DNA from: Bradyrhizobium betae
GTDB lineage: Bacteria > Pseudomonadota > Alphaproteobacteria > Rhizobiales > Xanthobacteraceae
Assembly: GCF_004123905.1 (NCBI RefSeq)
Contig: NZ_MZXW01000004.1
Span: 186,001 to 250,000 of the forward strand
Direction of reading: 5' to 3'
DNA length: 64,000 nucleotides
The translations under genes and the position numbers were made by a program. Under the pieces are notes generated by a model, which saw nothing but the letters and a program-made list of their open reading frames with translations, ran no database searches and was not told the DNA's origin. Position 1 is the stretch's first letter. The number at the start of each line of letters is the position of its first letter. Of the stretch, positions 45,972 to 55,512 are shown in pieces.

Positions 45972-47159
45972 ATGACGACTGAAGCAGTGATCGTTTCCAC
46001 CGCGCGCACCGGGGTCGGCAAGGCCTATCGAGGCGCGCTCAACGACACCGATGGTCCGACGCTGGCCGGCCATGTGATGGCCGAGGCCGTGAAGCGCGCC
46101 GGCATCGCGCCCGGCGAGGTCGAGGACGTGGTGATGGGCTGCGCGATGCAGCAGGGTACCATGGTGATGAACGTCGCCCGCAAGGGCGCGGTCCGGGCCG
46201 GCCTGCCGGTCACGGTGGCCGGCACCACAATCGACCGGCAGTGTGCGTCCGGCCTCCAGGCAATCGCGGTGGCCGCCCGCTCGGTCATGCTCGACGGCGT
46301 CGAGATCGCGATCGGTGGCGGCATCGAGTCGATCAGCCTCGTGCAGAACGACCACATGAACCGCTTCCACGCCGTCGACAATGAGTTGATGGCGATGAAG
46401 CCGGAGATGTATATGTCGATGCTGGAGACTGCCGAAGTGGTCGCCGGGCGTTACAAGATCGGCCGCGACCAGCAGGACGAATACAGCCTCGAATGCCAGC
46501 GCCGGGTCGGAGCGGCCCTGCAGGGTGGCCGCTTCAACGATGAGATCGTGCCGATCACGACCAGGATGGCGGTGGTCGACAAGGACACCAAGCAGGTCAG
46601 CTATCAGCAGGTGACGCTGAGCCGGGATGAAGGCCCGCGGCCGGATACCACGGCGGAGGGACTTGCCAAGATCAAGCCGGTGTTCGAGGGCAAAACCATC
46701 AGCGCCGGCAACGCCAGCCAGCTTTCGGATGGCGCTTCGGCCTGCGTGATCATGAGCGACAAGATCGCGGCGCAGAAGGGCTTGAACCCGCTGGGCATCT
46801 TCCGCGGCTTCGTCGCTGCTGGCGTCGAGCCCGACGAGATGGGTGTCGGCCCGGTCGCGGCGATCCCGAGGCTCCTCAAGCGCCACAATCTCAAGATCGA
46901 CGACATCGATCTCTGGGAGCTCAACGAAGCCTATGCGGTGCAGGTGATCTACTGCCGCGACAAGCTCGGCATCGACCCCAACAAGCTCAACGTCAACGGT
47001 GGCTCGATCGCGATCGGCCATCCCTATGGCATGACGGGTTCGCGGCTGACCGGCCACCTCCTGATCGAGGGCCGGCGGCGCAAGGCGAAATACGGCGTGG
47101 TGACCATGTGCATCGGCGGCGGCATGGGTGCCGCGGGCCTGTTTGAAATCGTCCACTGA
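45972..47159 (+). CDS. Acetyl-CoA acyltransferase (thiolase)
   Basis: A 395-residue thiolase. The nucleophilic Cys91 is in [15 protein letters not shown]. The second-site His is in [14 protein letters not shown] (a variant of GHPLGASGxR), and the C-terminal catalytic Cys is in [14 protein letters not shown]. It cleaves a 3-ketoacyl-CoA with CoA, releasing acetyl- or another acyl-CoA. The GHPYGMTG variant groups it with degradative thiolases (FadA6-like) rather than biosynthetic AtoB. Confidence 0.93.
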   Translation: MTTEAVIVSTARTGVGKAYRGALNDTDGPTLAGHVMAEAVKRAGIAPGEVEDVVMGCAMQQGTMVMNVARKGAVRAGLPVTVAGTTIDRQCASGLQAIAVAARSVMLDGVEIAIGGGIESISLVQNDHMNRFHAVDNELMAMKPEMYMSMLETAEVVAGRYKIGRDQQDEYSLECQRRVGAALQGGRFNDEIVPITTRMAVVDKDTKQVSYQQVTLSRDEGPRPDTTAEGLAKIKPVFEGKTISAGNASQLSDGASACVIMSDKIAAQKGLNPLGIFRGFVAAGVEPDEMGVGPVAAIPRLLKRHNLKIDDIDLWELNEAYAVQVIYCRDKLGIDPNKLNVNGGSIAIGHPYGMTGSRLTGHLLIEGRRRKAKYGVVTMCIGGGMGAAGLFEIVH

Positions 47160-47178
47160 TCGGAAACGGAGTTTTGGC

Positions 47179-48189
47179 GTGAAAACAGCAATCACTGAAC
47201 TGTTCGGCATCCAGCATCCGATCATCCAGGGCGGCATGCATTATGTCGGCTTCGCCGAGATGGCGGCGGCGGTGTCCAATGCCGGCGGCCTCGGCATCAT
47301 CACCGGCCTGACGCAGAAAACGCCGGAGCTTCTCGCCAAGGAGATCGCGCGCTGCCGCGACATGACGGACCGGCCGTTCGGCGTGAACCTGACCTTCCTG
47401 CCGACACTGTCGGCGCCGCCCTATCCGGAATACATCGCAGCCATTCGCGAGGGCGGGATCAAGGCAGTCGAGACCGCGGGTCGCAGCCCGGAGGCGTACA
47501 TGCCGGCGCTGAAGGCGGCCGGCATCAAGGTGATCCACAAATGCACCTCGGTGCGGCATTCGCTCAAAGCAGAGAAGATCGGTTGCGACGCCGTCAGCGT
47601 CGACGGTTTCGAGTGCGGCGGCCATCCCGGTGAGGACGACATCCCGAACATGATCCTGCTGCCGCGGGCGGCGGATGAGCTGAAGATCCCCTTCGTGGCT
47701 TCCGGCGGCATGGCGGATGGACGAAGCCTCGTCGGGGCGCTCGCGATGGGCGCCTCCGGCATGAACATGGGCACCCGCTTCGTCGCCACCAAGGAAGCCC
47801 CGGTCCATGACAATGTGAAGCAGGCGCTGGTAAAAGCGACCGAGCTCGACACCGTGCTGGTGATGCGCGCCCTGCGCAACACCGAGCGCGTGCTCAGGAA
47901 CAAGGGCGTCAACGAGCTGCTTGAGATCGAACGTGAGAAAGGCGCAAGCCTGAAGATCGACGACATCCTCGACCAGGTGGCCGGCGTCTATCCCAAGGTG
48001 ATGGTCGACGGCCAGATGGACGCGGGTGCGTGGAGCTGCGGCATGGTGGTCGGGCTGATCCATGACATTCCGACGGTCAAGGAGCTGATCGATCGCATCA
48101 TGGCGGAGGCCGAAGGGATCATCCGCCAGCGGTTGACCGGCTTCCTTGACGGCGAGATCGAGACACAGCGGGCGCGCGCGGTCGCCTGA
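47179..48189 (+). CDS. Nitronate monooxygenase-family FMN protein
   Basis: A 336-residue TIM-barrel flavoprotein using GTG at 47179. FGIQHPIIQGGMHYVGFAEM begins the barrel, GVNLTFLPTLSAPPYPEY follows, and the catalytic His lies in FECGGHPGEDDIPN. FVASGGMADGRSLVGALAMG with GASGMNMGTRFVATKEA bind FMN phosphate. The family covers nitronate monooxygenases, enoyl-ACP reductase FabK and IpdC-type enzymes of ring degradation. Here, beside CoA-pathway genes, a reductase or oxygenase acting on a cyclic acyl-CoA is more likely than nitroalkane oxidation. Confidence 0.87.
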   Translation: MKTAITELFGIQHPIIQGGMHYVGFAEMAAAVSNAGGLGIITGLTQKTPELLAKEIARCRDMTDRPFGVNLTFLPTLSAPPYPEYIAAIREGGIKAVETAGRSPEAYMPALKAAGIKVIHKCTSVRHSLKAEKIGCDAVSVDGFECGGHPGEDDIPNMILLPRAADELKIPFVASGGMADGRSLVGALAMGASGMNMGTRFVATKEAPVHDNVKQALVKATELDTVLVMRALRNTERVLRNKGVNELLEIEREKGASLKIDDILDQVAGVYPKVMVDGQMDAGAWSCGMVVGLIHDIPTVKELIDRIMAEAEGIIRQRLTGFLDGEIETQRARAVA

Positions 48190-48286
48190 CGAGCGGCGAA
48201 GAGCACGCCAAGACCGGGGATAGCTGGCGGCGTGGGGCTGCTGACGCCGCGGCGGAGCGGAGAGAGGTAAACCAGGGAGGAAGAGC

Positions 48287-49447
48287 ATGCCCGTCGTTGG
48301 TAGCCATCAATATCCCACCATGGAATCCGTGATCTACGGCAAGCCGGCGGCCGAGGCGCTGCGGGAGGAGGCCGAACGGCTGGGCGCCAAGCGCGTCTAT
48401 CTGATCGCGAGCCGCACGCTCAACACCACGACCGACGAAATCGAGAATATCCGGACGGCGCTCGGTGAACGCCATGCGGCAACCTTTGACGGCGTGCCGC
48501 AGCATACGACCCGGGGCGTGGTGACGCAGATTGCCCGGCAGGCCAAGGATGTCCGGGCCGACCTGGTCGTCGCTGTCGGCGGCGGCTCCGTGGTCGATGC
48601 GGCAAAGATCGTGCTGATGTGCATGGAGCACGAGATTTTTGAGCCGATGGGACTCGATGGGTTCGAGACCACGCCGGACCGCCGCTTCGGGCCATTCCGA
48701 ACCCCGAAGGTGCGGATGATCGCGATCCCGAGCACGCTCTCCGGCGGCGAATACAATTCGGGGGCGCTGGTCACCGACACCAGCCGCAAGCTGAAGCAAA
48801 TATTCAATCATCCGATGATGATGCCGCGAAGCATCATCCTTGATCCGGCGATTACCAAATATACGCCGGAGAAGCTCTGGTTGGGTTCCGGCACACGCGC
48901 GATGGACCATGGCATCGAGGCGATCTGCTCCAGCCGTCCCAATGTGCTCGTCGATGCCGTATGCCAGCAGGGATTGCGCTATCTGTACGACGGGCTTCGG
49001 CGCACCAAGGACAATCCAAACGACGAGGCGGCGCGGCTGAGCTGTCAGTTGGGGTCCTGGATGTCAGCCTTCGGCTTGCAGTCGCGCGTTCCGATGGGCG
49101 CCAGCCATGCCATCGGCCATGTCCTCGGCGGGACCTGCGATGTTCCGCATTATTTCTGTACGGCGGTGATGATGCCGAGCGTGCTGCGGTACAACCTGCC
49201 GGCCACGCAAACGGCGCAGAGATCGGTCGCCGCCGTATTCGGCGCGCCCGGTCGCGATGCAGGCGAAGCCTTTGCAGCCTTCATCGCAGAGCTCGGTCTG
49301 CCGCGGCGGCTCGCCGACGTCGGCGTAGCCGAGGACCGTTTCGAGCTCATTGGCAAGAACGCAATGTTGTCGATCTTCACGGCGGCCAATCCGCAGCCGA
49401 TCCGTGAGCCCGGCGACATCGTCAAGATACTCAAGCTGGCGGCCTGA
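48287..49447 (+). CDS. Iron-containing alcohol dehydrogenase (maleylacetate reductase-like)
   Basis: A 386-residue group III alcohol dehydrogenase. The NAD(P) loop is LVVAVGGGSVVDAAKIVLMC, with PSTLSGGEYNSGALVTDT and the metal-binding His residues in AMDHGIEAICSS and ASHAIGHVLGG. The second domain continues to EPGDIVKILKL. Maleylacetate reductases of resorcinol and chlorocatechol pathways share this layout. In this cluster it may reduce a keto or unsaturated acid, or a product of ring opening. A palindrome straddles its stop codon (49439-49456). Confidence 0.86.
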   Translation: MPVVGSHQYPTMESVIYGKPAAEALREEAERLGAKRVYLIASRTLNTTTDEIENIRTALGERHAATFDGVPQHTTRGVVTQIARQAKDVRADLVVAVGGGSVVDAAKIVLMCMEHEIFEPMGLDGFETTPDRRFGPFRTPKVRMIAIPSTLSGGEYNSGALVTDTSRKLKQIFNHPMMMPRSIILDPAITKYTPEKLWLGSGTRAMDHGIEAICSSRPNVLVDAVCQQGLRYLYDGLRRTKDNPNDEAARLSCQLGSWMSAFGLQSRVPMGASHAIGHVLGGTCDVPHYFCTAVMMPSVLRYNLPATQTAQRSVAAVFGAPGRDAGEAFAAFIAELGLPRRLADVGVAEDRFELIGKNAMLSIFTAANPQPIREPGDIVKILKLAA

Positions 49448-49456
49448 CGCGGCCGC
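49439..49456. terminator. Inverted repeat spanning the stop of the iron-ADH gene
   Basis: GCGGCC (49439-49444), loop TGACGC containing the TGA stop, then GGCCGC (49451-49456). It is a perfect 6-bp GC-only stem without a T tract. It could attenuate transcription or separate the catabolic genes from the downstream binding protein, or simply be GC-rich chance. Confidence 0.3.
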
Positions 49457-49521
49457 TGAATGTCTGTCACGCCTTTGCGGCAAGCACCACGTGCGTAAAT
49501 CAACAGTGGAGGGAATCTGCG

Positions 49522-50721
49522 ATGTCCTGGGGCATGCGACTGGCCTGCGCACTCGTGATTGCGATGTCCACGCCTTGCTGGGCGGAGGATGCGCCGGGTG
49601 TCACAACGACAAAGATCAAGATCGGCGGTATATTTCCCTTGAGCGGACCGGCATCCTCGATCGGTCAGGTCGGACAGGGCGTGCAGGCCTATGTGCAATC
49701 GATCAACGATCGCGGCGGCATCAACGGCCGCAAGATCGACTACGTCATGATGGATGACGCGTACAGCCCACCCAAGGCCTTCGAGCACGCGCGAAGGCTG
49801 GTGGAGAGCGACGAGGTCGCGTTCATGTTCAGCCAGCTCGGTACGGCGGGCAACTCGGCGGTGGCCAAATATCTCGCCGCGAAGAGAGTGCCGACCATCG
49901 CGATCGTCACCGGTGCGAGCAAGTTCACCAACGTCGAGGGCTATCCGCTGACGACCACAGGCCTCGTCAGCTATGACACCGAAGGCAAGATCTACGCAAA
50001 ATATCTGACGCGGGCGCTGCCCGGGGCGAAATACGCAATCCTCTACCAGAATGATGATCTCGGTCGCGACTACGTCAACGCCTTCAAGGCGGTGCTGGGC
50101 GCGGATTTCGACAAGCGCGTGGTCACCGCCAGCTACGAGGTCACGGAGCCGACGGTCGACTCGCAGGTCGTCGCACTCAAGAGTTCCGGCGCGCAGGCAC
50201 TGTTCGTGGCCGGGACGCCGAAATTCGCGGCACAGGCGATTCGTCGCGTAGCCGAGACCGGGTGGAAGGCGACGATCCTGATCAACTTCCCTTCGTCTTC
50301 GGTCGCGGGCACGCTGAGGCCCGCAGGGCTGGAAAATTCGATCGGTGTCATTGTCGGGACCCCGAACAAGGATCCGAACGACCAGAAATGGTCTGACGAT
50401 GAGGCGGTCAAGGCCTATCGCACCTTCTTCGAGCGATACCTGGCTGGCTCCGACATCACCAACACCAGCTATCTGACCGGGTACCAGCAAGGCATGGTGC
50501 TCGAGCAGATCCTCAGGCAATGCGGCGACGATCTTTCGCGCGACAACATCATCAAGCAGGCAAAGTCGCTGAAGGACTTTGTTTTGCCGACCGCCTTGCC
50601 CGGCGTCAGGATCAATACCAGCGCGAGCAACAACATGATCTGGACACAGCTTCAGCTTCAGCGCTGGACCGGTTCCCGCTGGGAGACGTTCGGCGACATT
50701 CTCGACGCAAGCTCGGAGTAG
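49522..50721 (+). CDS. Branched-chain amino acid-type (LivK-like) periplasmic binding protein
   Basis: A 399-residue ABC substrate-binding protein with a signal peptide (MRLACALVIAMSTPCWAEDA) and the family fold: IGGIFPLSGPASSIGQVGQG, YVQSINDRGGINGRKIDYVM and AFMFSQLGTAGNSAVAKYLA. Such orphan LivK homologues in aromatic-degradation clusters bind benzoate-type or other carboxylates rather than leucine. No permease or ATPase of the Liv type is adjacent. GGAGG lies about 8 bases before the ATG. It may deliver the pathway substrate to an unlinked transporter. Confidence 0.9.
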   Translation: MSWGMRLACALVIAMSTPCWAEDAPGVTTTKIKIGGIFPLSGPASSIGQVGQGVQAYVQSINDRGGINGRKIDYVMMDDAYSPPKAFEHARRLVESDEVAFMFSQLGTAGNSAVAKYLAAKRVPTIAIVTGASKFTNVEGYPLTTTGLVSYDTEGKIYAKYLTRALPGAKYAILYQNDDLGRDYVNAFKAVLGADFDKRVVTASYEVTEPTVDSQVVALKSSGAQALFVAGTPKFAAQAIRRVAETGWKATILINFPSSSVAGTLRPAGLENSIGVIVGTPNKDPNDQKWSDDEAVKAYRTFFERYLAGSDITNTSYLTGYQQGMVLEQILRQCGDDLSRDNIIKQAKSLKDFVLPTALPGVRINTSASNNMIWTQLQLQRWTGSRWETFGDILDASSE

Positions 50722-50781
50722 AGCATCCGGCTGCTCCGACGCTTAGGCCGTGAGGACGAAGTTCATCAGGAGAAATCCACG

Positions 50782-51588
50782 ATGGCCGACTTGCGCATAT
50801 TCTCCTATCTGCCGAACCCGCGTGTCTGGAAGGCGACCATTGCCGCACGGTTCTGCGGTGTGGATGTCGAGGTCAGAGGGGCGCCCGCCAGGGAGCTCAA
50901 AGGCTGGCTGTGGGATTTTGATGCGCGTCCTCTGGTTGAAGAGGAACGCCAGTCGCTGTCATCTCTCGCACGAACGGGGCGGGTCGGGCTGACCGGCGCG
51001 CAGCTGTTCAAGACCGATGCTTTCTTGGCGGCGCAGCCGTTCGGCAACGTGCCAGCCGCCTTCGGGCCCGCCGGCAAGGTCGGAATCTTCGAATCCAACA
51101 GCATTATGCGTGCTGTGGCGCGCCTTGGCGAAGCGACGTACCAGCTCTACGGAAGGGACGCCTATGAAGCGTCCAGGATAGACGGCTTTCTCGATGTGAG
51201 CCTGGTCTTTGCGAGGGATGCGCAGATCTATCTTCTTGCGCTGTCGGCCGGCACGGTCGATGCGACCATTCACGCCCGCGCGAAGGAGGCGTTCGCGATC
51301 TATGCGTCGGGGATCGAACAGGCCTTGTCGCCGCGGCGGGATGCGCTGGTAGGGCACGGGATCACGTTGGCTGACATCTGCTTTGCCGCCGAACTTGCGC
51401 TGTTCATGAACGAGCACGCGCGGGTTGAACAGTTGAACAGACTGAGCCTCGGCAAGATCATGCACGCCGGTGTTCGGAGTGAGTACCCTCTGGCGTTCGC
51501 TCATTTTGACCGGCTCGTCGCGCATGAGCACTTCCGTCCTGATCTAGGGCCATATGTCGAGAAGCTGTTGTCCAGGGCTGCGGCGTGA
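50782..51588 (+). CDS. Glutathione S-transferase-like protein
   Basis: A 268-residue protein with N-terminal thioredoxin-like features (LRIFSYLPNPRVWKATIAAR, then FGNVPAAFGPAGKVGIFESN with the VP-cis-Pro loop and the ES(N) GSH contact). The helical domain includes YEASRIDGFLDVSLVFARDA and GHGITLADICFAAELALFMN. It belongs to the GST superfamily, close to EF1B-gamma/fungal-type GSTs. An insertion of 30-40 residues (about 45-75) lengthens the first domain. Together with the HCCA isomerase-like gene it suggests glutathione use in this pathway. Confidence 0.8.
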   Translation: MADLRIFSYLPNPRVWKATIAARFCGVDVEVRGAPARELKGWLWDFDARPLVEEERQSLSSLARTGRVGLTGAQLFKTDAFLAAQPFGNVPAAFGPAGKVGIFESNSIMRAVARLGEATYQLYGRDAYEASRIDGFLDVSLVFARDAQIYLLALSAGTVDATIHARAKEAFAIYASGIEQALSPRRDALVGHGITLADICFAAELALFMNEHARVEQLNRLSLGKIMHAGVRSEYPLAFAHFDRLVAHEHFRPDLGPYVEKLLSRAAA

Positions 51589-51621
51589 AGGCCGCCGGCT
51601 GTACGAAGGAGGTCTGCCCAC

Positions 51622-52323
51622 ATGACCGCGCCAGTTTGCCTGATCTCAGGTGTCGGCCCCGGTACGGGCTCGGCCCTTGCCAGGAAGTTTGCAGAGGGGG
51701 GCTATAGGGTAGCACTGCTCGCGCGGAACGAGGAGCGTCTTGCGACGCTCGAAGCGCAATTGCCTGGCGCGAAGGGATTTCGCTGTGACGTATCGGATCC
51801 AGCGCAGGTGGATGCAGTGGCATCCGCTGTGGAGCGTGATCTCGGGCATCCCGCCGTCGTCATCCACAACGCCGTCGGCGGTGCCTTCGGCACCTTCCGG
51901 GAGATTGACCCGGCTATCCTCAATCGCAATTTTCAGGTCAACACGATGGGACTTTTGTACCTGGCCCGGCGATTTACCCCAGCGATGATCGCAGCCGGTA
52001 CGGGAGCTATCATTGCGACCGGCAACACCTCGGCGCTACGCGGCAAAGCCGGCTTCGCCGGCTTTGCGCCGACCAAGGCGGCCCAGCGGATTTTGGCGGA
52101 GTCCATGGCCCGGGATCTGGGGCCGCAGGGAGTCCACGTTGCCTATGTCGTGATCGATGCCGTCATCGATCTCGAATGGACGCGAAAGCGGTGGCCGGAG
52201 CGGCCGGACGACTTCTTCATCAAGCCGCAGGCGATCGCCAGCGAGATCTGGCACCTCGCCCACCAGGACCGCAGCGCATGGTCGTTCAATGTTGAAATTC
52301 GACCCTTCGGCGAGAGCTGGTAG
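51622..52323 (+). CDS. SDR-family protein with Phe in place of the catalytic Tyr (second copy)
   Basis: A 233-residue SDR. The cofactor loop is CLISGVGPGTGSALARKF, and the NNAG-equivalent is VIHNAVGGAFGTF. The YxxxK motif is FAPTK (Phe148, Lys152), and no Tyr is nearby. The ending (WSFNVEIRPFGESW) matches the SDR at 42871, so both belong to one subfamily without the normal catalytic Tyr. It is the last gene of the apparent catabolic unit. A fresh Shine-Dalgarno AAGGAGG precedes the ATG. Confidence 0.88.
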   Translation: MTAPVCLISGVGPGTGSALARKFAEGGYRVALLARNEERLATLEAQLPGAKGFRCDVSDPAQVDAVASAVERDLGHPAVVIHNAVGGAFGTFREIDPAILNRNFQVNTMGLLYLARRFTPAMIAAGTGAIIATGNTSALRGKAGFAGFAPTKAAQRILAESMARDLGPQGVHVAYVVIDAVIDLEWTRKRWPERPDDFFIKPQAIASEIWHLAHQDRSAWSFNVEIRPFGESW

Positions 52324-52426
52324 CGGGCGTGCAAAGCGGCAAGAGCCGACCTAGCGCGATCGAGCTGGCGCGGCTCCTTCTGATACAATCTGCGGCCCGT
52401 CCACCCTCCGGTCTGCCTATCGATGC

Positions 52427-54019
52427 TCACTTGGCAGGCCGAATATCGGTAGCGAGCGTATCTTCGTCCGAGCGTGGCTTGATGTTCAATCCTTTCCTCA
52501 TGCCCCAGGCCGAAACGATCGAGGCTATCGCAAGATTCGGCCGATCGCTCGCGACCAGCGCATTCGCTTCCTCTAGATCGTTCCTGCGCTTGTCGTCGTC
52601 CATTTCGATGCCGGCGCTTTGAATCAGTGCATCGAGCTGAGGATTGGCATAGTTGCGGACGTTGTATGCGCCGAGTTTCTTGTCCGGTGCATTCGAATGG
52701 ACGAGTGAGGAGAGGGTATAGTTGGATTCGCCTGTCAGCGTTCCCCAGCCCGACATCGTCAGCGAATAGTCGCCGCGGGTGTTCGCCGGGAAGAACACCG
52801 CGCCCGGCTGTGCATTCACCTGCACGTCGATACCGATGGCGGTCAGCATCTGGGCGATCGCGGTGCCTGCCTCCTTGTCGCCCGGCAGGCGGTCGTTGGT
52901 GAAGGTGAAAACGACCTTGAAGCCATCGGGATAACCAGCTTCGGCGAGAAGCTTCTTGGCCCGTCCGGGGTCGGCGACCGTGATCTTGAGATTGGTATTG
53001 TAGCCAAAAATATTCGGCGTCACCAATTGCGACTGCGGCGCACCCATGCCTTCCATCGCAATGTCGGTGATTACCTTGCGATCGATCGCCAGATCGAAGG
53101 CTTCGCGGACGCGCGGATCCTGGAAGGGGTTTTTCGGCAGCGGGGAGCCGTCCTTCGCCTTGATCTGCGGCGGCTTCTCACGGAAATCGAACGAGACGTT
53201 GAAGGAGTAGACGCTGTTTTGCCGCACGATTCTCAGCTTGGAATCGGCTTCCAGGGTTGGCACGTCGGAGGCCGGAATGCGGGCGATCAAATCGACCTGG
53301 CCGGCCTTGAGCTGCGCGACGCGCGCGGCATCGTTGGGAATCTCCTTGCGAACGACCTTGTCCCAGGGTTCCTTTCCGCCCCAATAGCCGTCGAAGCGTT
53401 GCAGCACCAATTGCTCCTTGGGAGTCCAGGATACGAATTTGTAAGGCCCGGTGCCGATTGCCGCCTTGCCGGAATTGAACCCCTCCGCCGCCTTTTCCGG
53501 CGTGTCGGAATAATCCCTGGCAGCGACATGCGAGACGACGAACAGGCGAACGAAATCATTCGGCAGGGTCGGCGCCGGGCCATCGGTCTTGACACGGACC
53601 GTATGGGCATCGACGACCTCCACGCTCTTGACGCGGCGGACATAGATCGTCGTCGGATTGGGACCCGTGACACGCGGAATACGTTCGATCGAGAATTTGA
53701 CGTCGTCCGCGGAGAAATCGGAGCCGTCGTGAAACTTGACGCCCTCACGGAGCTTGAACTCCCAGGTCGTCGCGTCGATCGGCGACCAGTTCGTCGCAAG
53801 TCCCGGCTGCAGTTCGAGATCGCTGCCCGATTTTATCAGCGTGTCGTAGATGTGTTTCATCGCCTCGGCATGGGTTCCGGCCGAAGTGAAGTTGGGGTCG
53901 ATGGACAGCGGCCCGGCGCGCACGCCGATCGTCAGATCGGCTGCCGTGGCAACACCGGAGACGCCGCTCAACAATATGGGCGCAAGCGCAACGATGCGCG
54001 CACTTCGAAACCATCTCAT
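52427..54019 (-). CDS. Peptide/nickel-type ABC transporter substrate-binding protein
   Basis: A 530-residue family 5 solute-binding protein with a signal peptide (VALAPILLSGVSGVATAADL). LELQPGLATNWSPIDATTWE and FKLREGVKFHDGSDFSADDV are the family N-terminal signature, and AIGTGPYKFVSWTPKEQLVL closes the first lobe. It is encoded after the MarR regulator and overlaps it by four bases, and divergently from the matching permeases at 55513-59110. It binds peptides, or small amine or amide compounds, in the periplasm. Confidence 0.92.
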   Translation of the reverse strand: MRWFRSARIVALAPILLSGVSGVATAADLTIGVRAGPLSIDPNFTSAGTHAEAMKHIYDTLIKSGSDLELQPGLATNWSPIDATTWEFKLREGVKFHDGSDFSADDVKFSIERIPRVTGPNPTTIYVRRVKSVEVVDAHTVRVKTDGPAPTLPNDFVRLFVVSHVAARDYSDTPEKAAEGFNSGKAAIGTGPYKFVSWTPKEQLVLQRFDGYWGGKEPWDKVVRKEIPNDAARVAQLKAGQVDLIARIPASDVPTLEADSKLRIVRQNSVYSFNVSFDFREKPPQIKAKDGSPLPKNPFQDPRVREAFDLAIDRKVITDIAMEGMGAPQSQLVTPNIFGYNTNLKITVADPGRAKKLLAEAGYPDGFKVVFTFTNDRLPGDKEAGTAIAQMLTAIGIDVQVNAQPGAVFFPANTRGDYSLTMSGWGTLTGESNYTLSSLVHSNAPDKKLGAYNVRNYANPQLDALIQSAGIEMDDDKRRNDLEEANALVASDRPNLAIASIVSAWGMRKGLNIKPRSDEDTLATDIRPAK

Positions 54020-54576
54020 TCTTCATGCTCCTCGGCAGCGATTGGGGGCCAATTGGGGGAATCCACGACGACCTTCGCCAGCAGTTCGGAAAGCATCAGC
54101 CGTTCCGCCGGGGTCAGTCCTGACGTCATGACTCTCTCCCGTTCGATCATGGGCAGCATGGCTTGATCGACGATGCTTTTGCCTTCGTTGGTGATGTAGA
54201 GGACGAAGCTTCTCAAGTCCGCCGGATCGACTTCGCGGCGAATGATGTTCTTATCAATTAGGCGCTGGATGGCGCGGCTGATCGTATTCTTGGGAAAGCC
54301 CGAAGAGCTGCAAATCGCGCTTGCCGTCAAACCGTCGGAGAGGCCGAGCGCATAGATGACCACTACTTCCGGGCGGCTCACGCCATGTTCCTTCTCCAGG
54401 AGCCGGTAGATCGGCTCATTGAACTGGAGGGCCAGGAAATTGATGCGAAACGACAGCCAGCATGGATTTTGCCACAGCTTGATCGCCACCAGACCGTCCA
54501 CCGGCTGATCGCCGGCGGCGCGCTTTCCCCCTTCACGCAGTAGCTCTTCCAAAGCAAAATCGGACACCGAGGTCAC
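54016..54576 (-). CDS. MarR-family transcriptional regulator
   Basis: A 186-residue MarR protein starting at GTG 54576. Wing-helix features are VSRPEVVVIYALGLSDGLTA, ASAICSSSGFPKNTISRAIQ and RLIDKNIIRREVDPADLRSF. It has a longer N-terminal helix than minimal MarR. It lies between two dyads at 54607-54620 and 54659-54672 on the promoter side, which are its likely operators. It is co-transcribed with the binding protein gene (4-base overlap) and divergent from the creatininase-ABC operon. Confidence 0.9.
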   Translation of the reverse strand: MTSVSDFALEELLREGGKRAAGDQPVDGLVAIKLWQNPCWLSFRINFLALQFNEPIYRLLEKEHGVSRPEVVVIYALGLSDGLTASAICSSSGFPKNTISRAIQRLIDKNIIRREVDPADLRSFVLYITNEGKSIVDQAMLPMIERERVMTSGLTPAERLMLSELLAKVVVDSPNWPPIAAEEHEE

Positions 54577-54606
54577 GCCGGCGGTCTTTCATCTCAGGTA
54601 GAATTA

Positions 54607-54620
54607 GTTCCGTATGGAAC
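54607..54620. promoter_or_regulatory. MarR operator candidate 1
   Basis: GTTCCGTATGGAAC, a perfect dyad (GTTCC-GTAT-GGAAC) 31 bases from the MarR start. The same sequence with one central change recurs at 54659. Both fit the length and symmetry of MarR-type binding sites. Confidence 0.65.
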
Positions 54621-54658
54621 TTGACTATGGAATATTTGGCAGTCAACTTCTTTTTTCT

Positions 54659-54672
54659 GTTCCGTTTGGAAC
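54659..54672. promoter_or_regulatory. MarR operator candidate 2
   Basis: GTTCCGTTTGGAAC, identical to the first site except one base in the centre. Centre-to-centre spacing is 52 bases, close to five helical turns, so bound dimers would lie on one face of the DNA. A half-site TATGGAATATT lies between them. It is about 106 bases before the creatininase start. Confidence 0.65.
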
Positions 54673-54777
54673 GTTCGGCAGGGAGGAATTGGTCGGTTTG
54701 AGCATGGGAACGCTGCCTCGGCGACATCGCGCAAAATCGATGCGCCGATTGAAGCAGCTTTAGAACAGGAGGACTGT

Positions 54778-55479
54778 TTGAAGATTCAGGACATGAATTG
54801 GCTGCAGCTCGAGCAGCAGGTGAAAAAAGACGATCGCTGCATCCTTCCGATCGGCAGCGTCGAGCAGCATGCCTATCTCAGTCTCGCCACCGACATGGTT
54901 CTTGCCGAAAAGGTCGCGATCGATGCAGCCGCCGGTCTCGGCATCCCGGTCTTTCCGGTGCTGGCTTATGGTCTGGCGTCTTCCTTCGAAGCCTATCCCG
55001 GCACGCTCAGTCTCTCGCTTTCGACTTATCTCGGCGTCATCCGCGATCTCATGGACAGTCTTTACCGGTCCGGCTTTCGCCGCATCCTTGTGGTCAACGG
55101 CCACGGCGGCAACGCGCCGGCCACGACGATCATCTCCGAATGGTTGAACCTCCATCCCGACGCTTCGGTCAAATTCCATGACTGGTGGCGCGCGCCGCGC
55201 ACCTGGGCCAAGGTGATGGAGCTCGATCCCGCGGCATCGCATGCCTCTTGGATGGAAAACTTTCCCTGGACGCGCACCAACGATCCCGCTCAGCCGCAAT
55301 CCGCCAAGACGCAGATCGATTTTGCCGCTCTTGCGCGCGTCGGTGCGGCAAAAAAGCGCGAATTGTTGGGCGACGGCAATTTCCACGGCCTCTATCAGCG
55401 AGCGGATGACGATATGCATGCCATCTGGGCAGTTGCGGTCGACGAGACGAGAGGTTTGCTGGAAAGCGATTGGCACTGA
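54778..55479 (+). CDS. Creatininase-family amidohydrolase
   Basis: A 233-residue protein starting at TTG 54778 behind AGGAGG (5-base spacing). Creatininase metal ligands are visible: SVEQHAYLSLATDM (Glu, His, Asp) and ILVVNGHGGNAPATTIISEW (His). These proteins form zinc/manganese hexamers that hydrolyse creatinine or related cyclic amides and formamides (the family includes the riboflavin pathway ArfB). It heads an operon with an ABC transporter, so it probably opens a lactam or amide compound brought in by that transporter. Confidence 0.88.
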   Translation: MKIQDMNWLQLEQQVKKDDRCILPIGSVEQHAYLSLATDMVLAEKVAIDAAAGLGIPVFPVLAYGLASSFEAYPGTLSLSLSTYLGVIRDLMDSLYRSGFRRILVVNGHGGNAPATTIISEWLNLHPDASVKFHDWWRAPRTWAKVMELDPAASHASWMENFPWTRTNDPAQPQSAKTQIDFAALARVGAAKKRELLGDGNFHGLYQRADDDMHAIWAVAVDETRGLLESDWH

Positions 55480-55512
55480 ACGTGCAGGCGAAAGCCAAAG
55501 AGCGGACGTGAT

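Noticed and set aside
45891..48288. Two long - strand frames opposite the thiolase and NMO-like genes
   Set aside because: These shadows arise from GC-rich third positions; + strand genes are complete and properly spaced.
53027..54166. + strand frame (~379 codons) opposite the ABC binding protein
   Set aside because: The - strand protein has a signal peptide and full SBP family motifs. The + translation is Arg/Asp-rich without domain character.
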